A stretch of 64,000 bases of DNA from Rhexocercosporidium sp. MPI-PUGE-AT-0058 (Eukaryota; Ascomycota; Leotiomycetes; Helotiales): NCBI GenBank assembly GCA_020746875.1, contig JAGTJL010000002.1, forward strand, positions 2,046,001 to 2,110,000, in the 5' to 3' direction. The notes under the pieces were generated by a model that worked only from the letters and a program-made list of their open reading frames with translations, did no database searches and was not told where the DNA came from. Position 1 is the first letter of the stretch. Every line of letters starts with the position of its first letter. Positions 14,886 to 25,656 of the stretch are shown piece by piece. The translations under genes were made by a program, and so were the position numbers.

Positions 14886-15800
14886 CTAATCTTTAAAGGG
14901 GTTTAAGTTCCGGAGTAGTCGATTCAAGAAAATTTGCGCTTCTTCGATTTCGTCTTCGGTAAAGAGTAAACTCAACTTCTCTAGGAAGTTGAGGTCGCCG
15001 TGGGTAGCTATTCTCGCCAATGTGACGACGTAGTCGAGGGTCCACGGCAACAAGAGGTAGCGAAGCTTTGCGAAGTCTGTGAAGCGGGCACAGTGTTTGA
15101 AGCCGAGGGGTACATAGCTTGAGCAATCCAGACTACAGAGTTTGCCATGCGTGAGTGGATGAGCTGTTTCTGTTTCCGCTTCTACTTCTGCTTCGTTTTA
15201 CGTGGTGGCGAGGAAGAACACTTTCCAAGCGGGCCTTCCTAGGGCAACGGCCTAGTCCAAAGAGAGCTCTCCAAAAACCGGCTTTTAGACTACACATAGA
15301 TGTGCTAAATCTTGTGCCAGGCCAGATGCCATCTACAGCACGGCTTCTTCGGTGTAGTCCAGCTTGCCATCATCACCGAAACTACTTATGATAATAACGA
15401 CACTGAATATAGAGGGTGATGTACAGAGTGCGTAGTCTTCTGGGGAACTAGACTGTATCTAATCCTGGTATTAGACAAGGCTAGGAAGACGAAAGCTGTG
15501 CATATGAAGCCAGCAATTTTCCCTAGAATGGGCGGGATAGCGGAAAGCACAGATGGAGGAACATTCAAGACAGCTGCCCAACTCACATCCCGAAGCCCTG
15601 GAAATTGGGTTATGAATTGGCCCAGAGATACCCAGACCCCAGGATGGTCAGAGAGCGTGCCAACTTCACTACCGTACATTGATCCTCTAGTCGGGCGACA
15701 AAAAGTGGGCATGTGGAAGTACGGTCCTGGGTTCCATTCGACGTCATATTCGTCTCATCTCCCCTTGGAAAAGCTGTCTTCTCATCCGCTGTCTTAATCA
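14886..15800 (-). pseudogene. Decayed F-box/LRR-like gene with four TAA/TAG stops and a frameshift
   Basis: On the minus strand one frame from about 15405 down to the TAG at 14886-14888 has clear protein-like sequence (FGDDGKLDYTEEAVL, then MASGLAQDLAHLCVV, then GFKHCARFTDFAKLRYLLL and FLEKLSLLFTEDEIEE). It is interrupted by TAG 15333-15335, TAA 15285-15287, TAG 15252-15254 and TAA 15198-15200. Upstream, in another frame, lies VWVSLGQFITQFPGLRDVSW (about 15640-15580). The frames would join near 15390-15410 through a small indel. The spacing of aromatic and Leu residues (W.SL..F....PGL.D..W and F..L..L.L) resembles the C-terminal leucine-rich part of large fungal F-box-like families; that family call is an inference. 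The N-terminus was not traced. Confidence 0.68.
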
Positions 15801-16350
15801 ACGAGATTTTAAGCCGAAGAACATAACGACTCTAGTCACCCATCAGCTTCTCGGTCTCACGCCTCAAGCTCTCCTCTAACTCTTCTGTATGAAGCATTTT
15901 GATCTCAACTTGGGAGAAGAGTTAGGTTTCGGCCGTGGTTCGACAATATGTACTTGTCGAGGCTACAGCTCGTAAGCTGCGCCGCGTGGTTGTCCTGGAA
16001 CAAACGCAGTTTTACCCTAGTTAACCACCGTAAGCAAGTACTTTCTCACAAATTGCGGTTATGTTGTTTATAAGTGGACTAAAGAACATTGTGCTATCTC
16101 TCTACTTAAATTGTAGAGTCTCGCATGTGCTTAGAAAGATTTACTTCCCCCTAGTCGTTATGTAGGATCGTGCGAGGGGAAGGCGATGTTCTAAAACTTA
16201 TGAAAACGTATCTGTGGAAGAATTGAGAAGAGGAGGTAGAAAAACCTGGGGGAAACGGAGTGATAAGATTAATGCAACGAGCAAATCTTCCAAGTCTATA
16301 ATTCCAGCCCAACGCACCGAATGAACGAACGAACGAACGAACCACGAAAT
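15801..16350. other. Intergenic region, no gene recognised
   Basis: AT-rich spacer of about 550 bases with nothing recognisable except a GAAC tetranucleotide run (about 16323-16341) just past the dehydrogenase stop codon. Confidence 0.45.
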
Positions 16351-17289
16351 CTACCTTCCCATCCACCCACCATCAACAACCAATACATGCCCACTCACAT
16401 AACTACTCGCCTTACTAGCAAGATACACCACGCTCCCCTTAAAATCCTCAGGAACTCCCCATCTTCCAGCCGGGATTCGCTCACTGATACTCTTCAGACG
16501 ATTCGCATCCGCCAACAGTGCGGTGTTCATCTCCGTCGCGATATATCCCGGCGCGATAGCATTGACCGTGACGCCTTTCGAGGACCATTCGTTGGCGAGG
16601 GATTTCGTGAGTTGGGCGACGGCGCCTTTGGACGCTGCGTAGGCTGGGACGGTGAGGCCGCCTTGGAAGGTCAGGAGGGAGGCGAAGTTGATGATGCTGC
16701 CTCGACGGCCGGTGGGTGATGGGTCGAGGGAGAGCATGTGGGCTCCGATGTCGCGGCAGAGGGTGAAGACTGTGGTGAGGTTGACTTGGATGACCTGTTA
16801 TTTGGTTAGACTTCTCATTGTGTCTTCTTTATCTCTCACTAGGTGGTAATTGGGCAATGCGAAAGCGTACCTCGTTCCAATCATCGTCCGGGAATTCAGC
16901 ACATGGATGTCTCCGCTGAATACCAGCACAGTTCACCAGGATCTGGATCTTATGGCCATCCTTGAGGATCGCAGGTGTGAGGGCCTTGACTTCAGCTTGC
17001 GACGACAGATCTGCTGTGTAGATGGTGGCTTTTCGTCCTAGGGCCTCAATTGCTTGGAGGGTCGCGGTGTTCGATCGATCCCGCTGTATAAGATTGTTAG
17101 AACACGAATTGGATATTGTTGGGAGCTGGGAGAAAGGTGGGGGGAAAACTACACCTGTATCAAGATGATATCTGCACCGCACTCAGCCAAAGCAACAGCA
17201 GCTGCTTGTCCAATTCCTCTTGTTCCACCGGTTACGAGTGCTGTCTGTCCCTCCAGAGAGAACATGGCCATAGTTGCTGAAGCTGCCAT
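16351..17289 (-). CDS. Short-chain dehydrogenase, KduD-like (2-deoxy-D-gluconate 3-dehydrogenase type)
   Basis: Three exons, 17289-17155, 17083-16871 and 16794-16351, give 263 residues, the usual length of a classical SDR. The Rossmann motif TGGTRGIG is near residue 22. NCAGIQ follows, then the catalytic Ser in NFASLL, YAASK as the Tyr-x3-Lys pair, NAIAPGY, and the C-terminal signature [10 protein letters not shown] with VDGGWMGR. The last two segments and the IQRR after the NAG-type motif are characteristic of bacterial KduD, which oxidises 2-deoxy-D-gluconate or interconverts hexulosonates with NAD(H). The fungal substrate is not known from sequence. It is transcribed divergently from a sorbitol-dehydrogenase-like gene 965 bases away, which hints at a shared sugar or sugar-acid pathway. 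No targeting signal was seen, so it is probably cytosolic. Confidence 0.85.
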
Positions 17290-18254
17290 GGTTGCGATTG
17301 CGTGCTGTTCCTTTACACGTTTGGCTGAAGAGTTGTAAGAAGAAGCAAGTTAGTTAGGTGAGAGAGAGGGAGAGGGAGAGAGAGAGAAGGGCGGAAAGAC
17401 ATAACAACGTCACAACAGCAACAGCATCGGAGCGGGCAATCAACAATTAATTCTTCCATCCCATCCCATCCCATCCCATCCCACTTCCCTTACGAGTCAC
17501 CATGCTCTATGCGTACCGGCTATTGAACGTCACTCACTCAACCTGTGCCCAGGCTCTCTAGTGGCAGCCCCAGAGGGGAAAATTGCCCTTCTCGGCCATT
17601 ACCAGTGCACGTCCAGCCACCAATTCCGACCGACAGAATCCCACCAAAAGCCCCCCCGCGCGAGGGGTCCACCCAGTCCACCACCCACCCAGTCTATCGG
17701 TGTCGATGTGATGCGGCCGATTAAGGCGAGGTACTGACCTACGAAAGTGTCGTATTCTTGCCCACGAAAGTCCAATACAAGACAATAGAAAGATTGGAAT
17801 AAGAAGAAGCTGCTATTTTCAAAGTGTTCCTATAGATAGAATATTATTTAAATTGTTATTTGCTGTGAAAATCGTCTCTTGGTACTGTGACTTTAGTGTT
17901 CCTCACGTTCCTTATCAGCCACACAATATCGACACCCCGTCACCCACCGAGCTTGCAGCCGTCAGAGCCCGAAGTCGGACGGAGCGGGGGAGGGGGAGGG
18001 GTCCTGTCGGTACATGTCCGACCGGAAAATGTTAGACTGAACTGACTGAACAACTTAATACCTTTCTTTTACCTTACCGGTGTGTGGGAACTTTCTTACG
18101 ACTCACTGTACATGACACTTCGCCCGTGTATCTTTGCCTCTATTCACTCCAACCTCATCCAGGCCAGGCAAGTCCAGCCCAATCCAGTTCTATCCAAATT
18201 CTATTGTATTCTTGAAATACCTTCCACATCTGCGACATCGAATGAACAGCCAAG
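17290..18254. promoter_or_regulatory. Divergent promoter between SDR and MDR dehydrogenases
   Basis: This 965-base region separates two divergent starts and must hold both promoters. It contains simple repeats and G/C-rich clusters (around 17640-17700 and 17980-18003) with several SYGGRG-like words, the consensus of the fungal carbon catabolite repressor CreA. The consensus is short and degenerate, so binding is only a suggestion. Confidence 0.45.
17362..17482. repeat. GA-rich and CCATC simple repeats
   Basis: A purine tract of GAGAG/GGGAGA units (about 17362-17390) and a CCATC pentamer array of about five units (17456-17482) lie inside the divergent dehydrogenase promoter. Confidence 0.75.
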
Positions 18255-19625
18255 ATGGCAATTGACACATCCACCAAGAGCGAAGAGGTCGTTGCATCTG
18301 TTCTCCACGGCGTAAAAGAGTTGAAGATAGTAAGTATACACGGCATTAACCTGGCTCAGACTACCAATTCGAGATAGACCCTGACTGACACCCCCCTAGG
18401 AACATCGTCAACTCCCTACCCCAGAAGCAACAGAAGTCCAAGTCGCTGTACAATCAACCGGTCTCTGCGGTTCCGACCTCCACTACTTCAACCACTACCG
18501 CAACGGCGACATTATCGTGCAAGAGCCTCTCACTCTGGGCCATGAATCCTCCGGCGTCGTAACAGCAGTCGGCTGCTCCGTCACCTCACTCCAGGTCGGC
18601 GACAGGGTAGCTCTCGAAGTTGGACTCCCGTGTCTTGAGTGCGACTTATGTACGTCAGGACGGTATAATATCTGTAAAGCGCTGAGGTTCAGGAGTTCTG
18701 CGAAGTCGTTTCCGCATTTCCAGGGGACGTTGCAGGCGAAGATCAATCATCCTGCGGTGTATTGCCATAAGTGAGTCTTTGATCCCAACCTCAACTCAAA
18801 ATTTAAACTTTCCGTGATTCAATTGAGATTCTCCACCAGATGTCAATGTTAACCAAATGTCACTACAGACTCCCATCAAACGTTTCCCTCTCTATGGGTG
18901 CAATCCTCGAACCACTAGGAGTAGCAATTCACGGCTGCCGACGTGCTTCCCTCGCCAAAAACAGCACCGTCCTCATCTTCGGTGCAGGAGCAGTCGGTCT
19001 CCTCTGCGCAGCAATGTGTAAAGTGTACGGAGCAAAGACAGTAATCATAGCCGACATCCAAGCCGAGCGAGTCGAGTTCGCCGTCCAGAACAAGTTCGCG
19101 GACGCGAAGATCGTCGTGCCTATGAAGAGACCGCAGGCCATTGAAGAAAAGCTAGCCTTTGCAAAGGAGGTCGCCGAGTTGGCTAAGGGTCAAAGTAAGG
19201 GCTTAGAGGTTGATGCTGTATTTGAGTGTACGGGCGTTGAGAGCTGTTTGCAAGCTGCTATTTATGTATATTTCTCCCCTTTTCTCTCCCGTAAGCATCT
19301 CGCTAATCAAGATCAACAGTCCACCCGCCCTGGCGGCAGAATAATGCTCATTGGAATGGGCTCACCCATCCAAACTCTCCCCATCTCCGCCGCCGCCCTC
19401 CGCGAAATCGATCTCGTAGGCGTCTTCCGCTACGCAAACACATACGAAGAAGCCATCCAGCTCGTCTCAAGCAGTAACCCCCTCCTTCCCGATCTTTCGA
19501 AACTGGTCACGCAGACATTCAAGGGTTTCGATGATATTCCAAATGCTTTCGCCATGGCCGGACGTGTGAAGGATGATGATGGGAACTTGGTACTGAAGGT
19601 TGTGGTTGATACGACGAATCCTTGA
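18255..19625 (+). CDS. Zinc-dependent polyol dehydrogenase (sorbitol/xylitol dehydrogenase family, MDR)
   Basis: Four exons, 18255-18329, 18400-18770, 18869-19265 and 19320-19625, give 382 residues. The catalytic zinc site is visible as CGSDLHY and GHESSG. The structural zinc is bound by the Cys cluster CLECDLCTSGRYNIC, and EPLGVAIHG precedes the NAD-binding loop GAGAVGLL with D in IADIQ. The pattern is that of sorbitol, xylitol and L-arabinitol dehydrogenases of the medium-chain family, which oxidise polyols to ketoses with NAD+. The substrate cannot be fixed from sequence. There is no signal peptide, so it is cytosolic. Divergent pairing with the KduD-like SDR suggests co-regulation. Confidence 0.88.
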
Positions 19626-20451
19626 TTTAAATATGGTACAGCCAGCTCCAGGATGTGTGTAGATGTAAAGTGGCAGGCTGGTTAGACACCATTCTCTTCC
19701 CCCACAAAATAATATTGGGACGGCGCAGCTTCGGTTGTGTGCTACTTGTAGGTGTCTTTCGCCCCTATTAAGAACAGATCGTAAAGAACAAAATCAAACC
19801 CCGATGAAGTGGACAGTCAATTTTTTAAGCATTGACACATTACGCGAATATCAAATGATTAGTGAATACAAGTAGACAAGCTTCTACTCACACGATGATC
19901 GACGAAATTAATTGAGCTTTGTTGTCCCATATCGAAAATCAAAACCTTCGGAACTGAACGATACATGGAAGGTACTTTTTAGTACCTATCTACTTAGGTA
20001 AGGTAGGTAAGGCTCAGCTACCAAATTATTCAAGCTGCTAACTAGTGCCTAGTGACTGACATGCAGTAGCTGGAAGTCGTCAGTCTCACAGTAGTCACGC
20101 CTGCCCCTCACAATTAATTATTCGTCCACTCGTCGATCCTCACTATCGACCGTTCAATGCTTAGAAAGAGGATCAATTACTTCGAGTATGTATTTTACAG
20201 CTGTGCTAATGCGACGTGTGGTCCCCTCATTCTAGTACCTAGGAATCGCATCACGCAGTCTCAGCTTCCAGACCAGAAGCTGAGGCTTCCCAAACGGCAG
20301 AGTTGAACCGCGCTCAGCCTCAACTAGGCGCCCGATACTGGCAGCCTCTGCCTCATGTAAAGACTACCCTCCCCCTCTTTGATGAAGTTATATCAGAGCA
20401 GCTCTAAGGTTAAGGGAAGAAAACAATCTCTGCAATTCCTTGGATGTGACG
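19626..20451. other. Intergenic region, no gene recognised
   Basis: About 0.8 kb of AT-rich spacer with short CTTAGGTA/GGTAAGG-like words around 19985-20020. It contains the likely promoter of the NLR-like locus. Nothing else was recognised. Confidence 0.45.
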
Positions 20452-23400
20452 ATGGAGCCACTGTCTGCGCTCAGCTTTGCCGACAACATTCTGAACCTCG
20501 TGGAGCTATCAGCCAAACTTCTCTCCAAGGGCAACGCCATATTCAAGTCTGCCAACGGCACTCTAGCAGAGAACGATGGTCTAGAAGTCATAGCTAATCG
20601 TCTCCGAGACCTTACATCAACGCTTGAGAATTCGATTGGGATTACAAGTGGTCAGAATGAGCTTGCGCTGCTTGCCATCAGTAAGAGCTGCACCGAGATT
20701 TCTCAACAAATACTGCAGAAGCTAGCTCGCCTTGCAATTTACGGTAATGTGACTCGCTTTAAGAGCTATAGACAGGCTTTGAAAAGTGTTTGGTAGAAGG
20801 ATGAAATAGATGCCCTTGCATCGAGGCTGGAGATGTTCAGAGGGGAGTTGAATACCTGTCTCCTCTTGTCCGTTAGGTAAAGACCTCCAGCTCTTAATTT
20901 CTTATGTCTTTCTCACTTCTCCCACAGACAGAAGATTGACTCAAACGCCTCCGAGCAAAACTTGCTGTTGGGAACTTTGATCAATAGTCACCAGAACGGC
21001 TTGAACAGCCAGTCAGATGCACACAGTACAACCCAAGAAATGCTTGCCTATGAGAACAGCAAGACTCGTGAAGAGATCACTGCCGCCATTTTTCAGATGG
21101 CAGAGTGGGGTCTGAATGCGAGATACCCCGAAGGCATTTCGATCTCCTATCACGAGGCCAAGAAGCAGGCGCGCAGGCTTGCACCAACTTCCATCATCGA
21201 AAGCCTTGCATATCCCATGCAGCAAGATCGTTTTGAAGGTATCCATGAGGCCTACATGCGAACTTTCGACTGGGTTTGGCTAAATCATCACGAACACTCG
21301 ATTTCTGTTCGACATGACCTTACCCGTTGGCTCAAGGAAGGGAATGGACTCTTCTGGATCAGTGGGAAACCCGGGTCGGGGAAATCCACATTCATGAAAT
21401 ACATCTCTAGAGACCCCAAGACCATGCAGTATCTGTCGCACTGGGCAGACGGGGGTCAATTCGTCTTTGGCCAATTCTTCTTCTGGAAAAGCGGTAGTGT
21501 TCTACAGAGAAGCCAGACTGGGCTTCTCCGATCTCTGATCTACTCCGCCCTACGCCAGTTCCCTGAGCTAATCGAGGCCATACTTCCGGGGAAATTGGAG
21601 CAGATGGAACAAGTTCTCACCGATCATCTATATGGATCACAGCTAGACGCGCAGAGCTTAAGCACGTTTTCTGTACCCTCAAAACTCCGCTACGAACTTG
21701 AATCGTGGCCCCTTTCTGACCTGTCGAATGCCTTCGACAAACTTCTTCAACAGACAACGGTTGATGCAAAAATCTTCTTCCTCATTGACGGCCTCGATGA
21801 GTATGATGGGGATCATTCTGAAATAGTGCGTCTGTTCCAGAAGGCTTCGTCGTCACCGACGGTCAAAATTTGCATGTCGAGCCGGCCGTTGAATGTATAC
21901 GAGCGAGCTTTTGACACGTTACCAGGTTTCCGAATTCAAGATTTGACAGTGAATGACATCAAATTATATGTCTCGGAAAAAATCAAGCAGCACTTGGATA
22001 TTCTCCTGCTTTCAAACAGAGAACCGAGCCAGGGCGAGCAACTCATCCGGGATATCGTTGGAAAGGCATCAGGTGTTTTCCTTTGGGTTGCACTGGTTGT
22101 CAAGTCCCTCCTGGATGGCTTCACAAATCAGGACACTATGTCAGACCTGCAGAAGAGACTTGATCTCCTCCCACCTGATCTGGAGGACCTATACCGCTAT
22201 ATGATTAGCAAAATTGACCCTATCTACCGACCTCGGGCCTCGAGATTCTTCCAAATTGTTTCAAGCGCCAACGGCACTATGCAGACATTAAATCTTTCAC
22301 TGGCCGATGAGGACGACATCAGCTGCCCTCTAACAGCCAAGATAGAGTTGATGCCATTGGACGAGCAGTACCGTCGCGTTCTGGAGATCAAAGCCAGGAC
22401 ACGAAGTGTGTGCGCTGGCCTGTTGGAGGTCCATCACTGGGGTCGGAGGACATGTCCAGAGAACTCGACGGTACACTTCATGCACCGCACAGTCTTCGAT
22501 TTCTTCGGGCGTGCGGACGTCAAAAAATAGCTTCGTGACTTCACAGCAGGAACTGTATTCCAGACCAACATCGCTATGTTAGGCTCCTGTATCCTCCAGC
22601 TCAAATGGCTCATAAAACAGCCCAAGTCAACCACAGAATGCTCGAAATTCTGGGACGTAGTTCAGCAAGCGCTGTTGATTGCCTCGGAGGCTGATTCAGA
22701 CGGCTCGAATTTTGGAGTGGACTTGCTGGATGAGTTGGACCGAGTAGCTACCCATCACTGGTCCTCTTGCATAGAAGGGAATCCAAAGCTCAACCACGAA
22801 ACCGGTCACTGGACAAATTGGATGCCCCAGGAGTACGATTCCAGCAACGTCTTACTCAATAGTTCATTTATCTCACACACAGTACGTTACCAGCTATCTT
22901 CGTACCTTCGAAGTAAAATTCAACACGACCCTCGGGTCATTCACCCAAGCACAGATCGACCTCTCCTCAGTGTTGCCATCCCACCTATCTCTTTTACCGG
23001 CTTTCAAGCCACACCAGCACCTCAAAGCCCTTCATGGGCCATAATCGAGTCTTTACTCGAGTCCGGCGCCGACCCGAACGAGTCGTATATGGGCCAGAGC
23101 CCGTGGCAAAATGCACTGCAGCAAGTTTGTGGTTATCAACCTAGCCCGCTAGACGACCATGCTTCCTCGACATTAAGATTCGGACAGATGTGGACGCGCA
23201 TTTTCGACATCTTGCTCTACTACGGCGCAGATATCGACGCTGAAATCAACAACGGAAATGCCGCTCGCTCTGCACTAGCCGTCACCAGCGACCTGTTACA
23301 TAAATTCGATCCTGCCGGCGCCAAAGAAGTCCAAAGAAAGCTTCTAGCTAGCGGAGCAACTTATTACTGTCAGCTCAATCCGGGCGAGGTCGGATTTCTA

Positions 23401-23547
23401 GTACCGGAACCATTCGCAGCTGCTGGAGGAAGAGACAACCTGCAGCGCAGGTTGCGCGTTCCTTACAGACTGAGGAGCATCATTCCCGAGGATGGAGCGC
23501 GCCACAATCTGTACAAAGCAGCTCGATGGCAGAAATGCGGCCAATAA
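20452..23547 (+). pseudogene. SesA-NACHT-ankyrin STAND (NLR-like) gene broken by two TAG codons
   Basis: Exon 1 is 20452-20876 and exon 2 is 20928-23547, joined by a GT-AG intron. The frame then runs for 1,014 codons but is cut by TAG at 20794-20796 (codon 115) and TAG at 22528-22530 (codon 676). The N-terminus MEPLSALSFADNILNLVELS and the first 140 codons match the SesA-type domain that opens many fungal NACHT proteins. Walker A GKPGSGKST is near codon 288 and Walker B FFLIDGLDEY near 425, followed by MSSRP and a winged-helix-like region. The C-terminus has two degenerate ankyrin-like units (LLESGADPNE and LLYYGADIDAE). Sequence on both sides of each stop stays in frame and family-like, so these are nonsense changes, not exon ends. 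Intact relatives act in non-self recognition and programmed cell death. A short SesA-only peptide could still be made. Confidence 0.82.
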
Positions 23548-24974
23548 TATGTATTCCAATATCTAATAAGTTGTTATAAGTGAAACCTCTGTCCCAATAT
23601 TAACTATTTATATTCTATTATAGATATTCGATATTCAAAGTATATAGATGTATCGTAGGGTGATCTGCTTAAAAGTATTGTAGTAGCTATTGTATCCGAA
23701 GTACTGGCTGGTATCGTTGATGGCACCATGTGAATTCGATGTCCAACTAATCATGTAATACTGGTTCAGTCATCACCGCTCAAGGAAAGGGTTTCTTTGG
23801 TATGTACGGTAAGAGCGGCAAACTGTCACTGAAAATCAAAATATCAACACTCTCTTAGTTCCTTAGTCATGTTGTGGTCTGGGACTTCTAGCACTCTTGG
23901 CTATTCGGCGCTCGGTGTCGCAAGACCTATACTCTTGACCAATCATCCCCGAGCTTGTTTTGGTTTTCCAAGCTCAATCGCTTACTTTTTTCTTTCTCTT
24001 TTTAGCGCACTGGAAGCCCGCTCCAACTACGCTTCGAGTGTTTTGCGGAGGAAACGAGGGGTAAAACACTATACCCTGCCCTGGGACAGGTAATCAACCA
24101 GGAAGATGTTACATTAGCAGGATCAGTAGGTACACGTGTGTTGGTATACCTCTTGGTGCGTACCTGCGCCCCTTCCTAAATGCATACTTTTAAGATCCTT
24201 GAAGAGGTCTTATTCGCGACGGCCCTCCGCAAGCTCTGAGGTCACGGGACCTCGCTTCGCCACGGTGGTCAGGAAAGCACCTCGCTACAAGCCGTAACAA
24301 TCAATACGAATAATAATATTGAGTATTTTTTTATTTTAAAAAAAACTTCCTCTTTGAGATCTTTTCTATGACTTTCAAAGAAAGAATTCCTAAGCACTTA
24401 TAAGCCTGGATTTGGGATACTTGCTGCCAAGGTTTAATAACTTGAATAGAGCTTCCGGGCCAAAAACTATTTGCTAATCGCATTGCCATCTATTGATTTT
24501 TCAATATTTTTTCTTCGCGTTGATCTCGAATGGAAATTTCAACTCATATCCCGTCGCACCACATCACCCCAGCAGAGCCTACCTCAGTGTCAGGTATATA
24601 TATAAAATTAAGCCTTTAAGATAGCAGAGGCTATCGATAGAGTAACGACTATATATATGTCAATGATAGTTACGCGGCACGCAGAAAACAAAAATTTACC
24701 TTCTAAAATAATAATAATCTATCAGCTCCTGCGGCGCGTTATCAAACGTATCGAGCAAGTTCGTTGCGGAAGTCCGACAGGGGCGAATTACTTTGATTTA
24801 TCCACCAACAATGACTTAAACCCGTACACGTGCTTATGTAGGAATGAGGTTAACTTTGTTAAACTTTCGATTGTAGCTTTATGGCGGAGATCGACTCAAG
24901 CTTTGCAATGACATATCATTTAAACTTTAACCATAGACACGACCAACACAGCCAGTCAAGATGAAACATCCAAA

Positions 24975-25053
24975 CCCACGTGTTGAGCTAGTATCTTTAA
25001 TGAACCAACAACACCCCACGTGCTGAACAAGTATTGTTAATGAACAAACAACA
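24975..25053. repeat. Imperfect 39-bp direct repeat, two tandem copies
   Basis: Copies at 24975-25013 and 25015-25053 share CCCACGTG at one end and AACA at the other, with about 33 of 39 bases identical. Confidence 0.8.
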
Positions 25054-25075
25054 TTGCCAATATTTTTTTCTTCTC

Positions 25076-25171
25076 AAGATTCGAATGAACTCTGTTTATA
25101 TTAAGTCCAACAAGTGAGGCTTTCACTAAATGCTTTTTTCTTTAAGATTCGAAGGAACTCTGTTTATATCA
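25076..25171. repeat. Imperfect 28-bp direct repeat, two copies
   Basis: Copies at 25076-25103 and 25144-25171 share AAGATTCGAA and GAACTCTGTTTATAT, with 26 of 28 bases identical. The flanking T-rich stretches are also similar. Confidence 0.8.
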
Positions 25172-25656
25172 GGCGCTGTCCAATATCTTCTTTTATTTCA
25201 ACCATCTAACTTTATGGATATTGAGCTGTGGTAACACCATAGATTGATTAAGGAAGCCGCGAATGCCGGACTACCTGATTAATACAGCATTTTGCATGAA
25301 AAGACCCACAATAAATCCTCATACGTATAACGTATACGAAGAAAACCTATTTCCAAACCGCTTTCCGACGTGATGAAGCTACTGCTAACCAGCTGGGCTT
25401 TCTCGTGACCCTGGGTTGCCTAGCTTCCCATTCCAGAGGTTGAGCTAGGGCAGGATAGAACAAGCTTGGATGTTCAAGCGATATTCAATTGTAACACATT
25501 GGAGACACTGTACGATGGCTCAGCACGTGGGGTGCAATGGTAAGCAGGATAGATTCGCACTATGCATTCGTATAAATATGATGGCTATCTCCCTTCATGC
25601 TCGTCCTTCATCGACCAAGCTATCCTTTTCAACCAAAGCACCCATTTGCATACAAA

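Larger units (their letters stand above)
23548..25656. other. AT-rich intergenic region with imperfect repeats
   Basis: This is 2.1 kb of AT-rich DNA with no convincing gene. A GC-richer island near 24200-24300 stands out against its surroundings and could be an old insertion; I could not assign it. Two pairs of imperfect direct repeats occur at 24975-25171. Confidence 0.5.

Noticed and set aside
24190..24300. GC-richer island in the AT-rich spacer that could be a transposon end
   Set aside because: No terminal inverted repeats, target duplication or transposase-like frame was visible.
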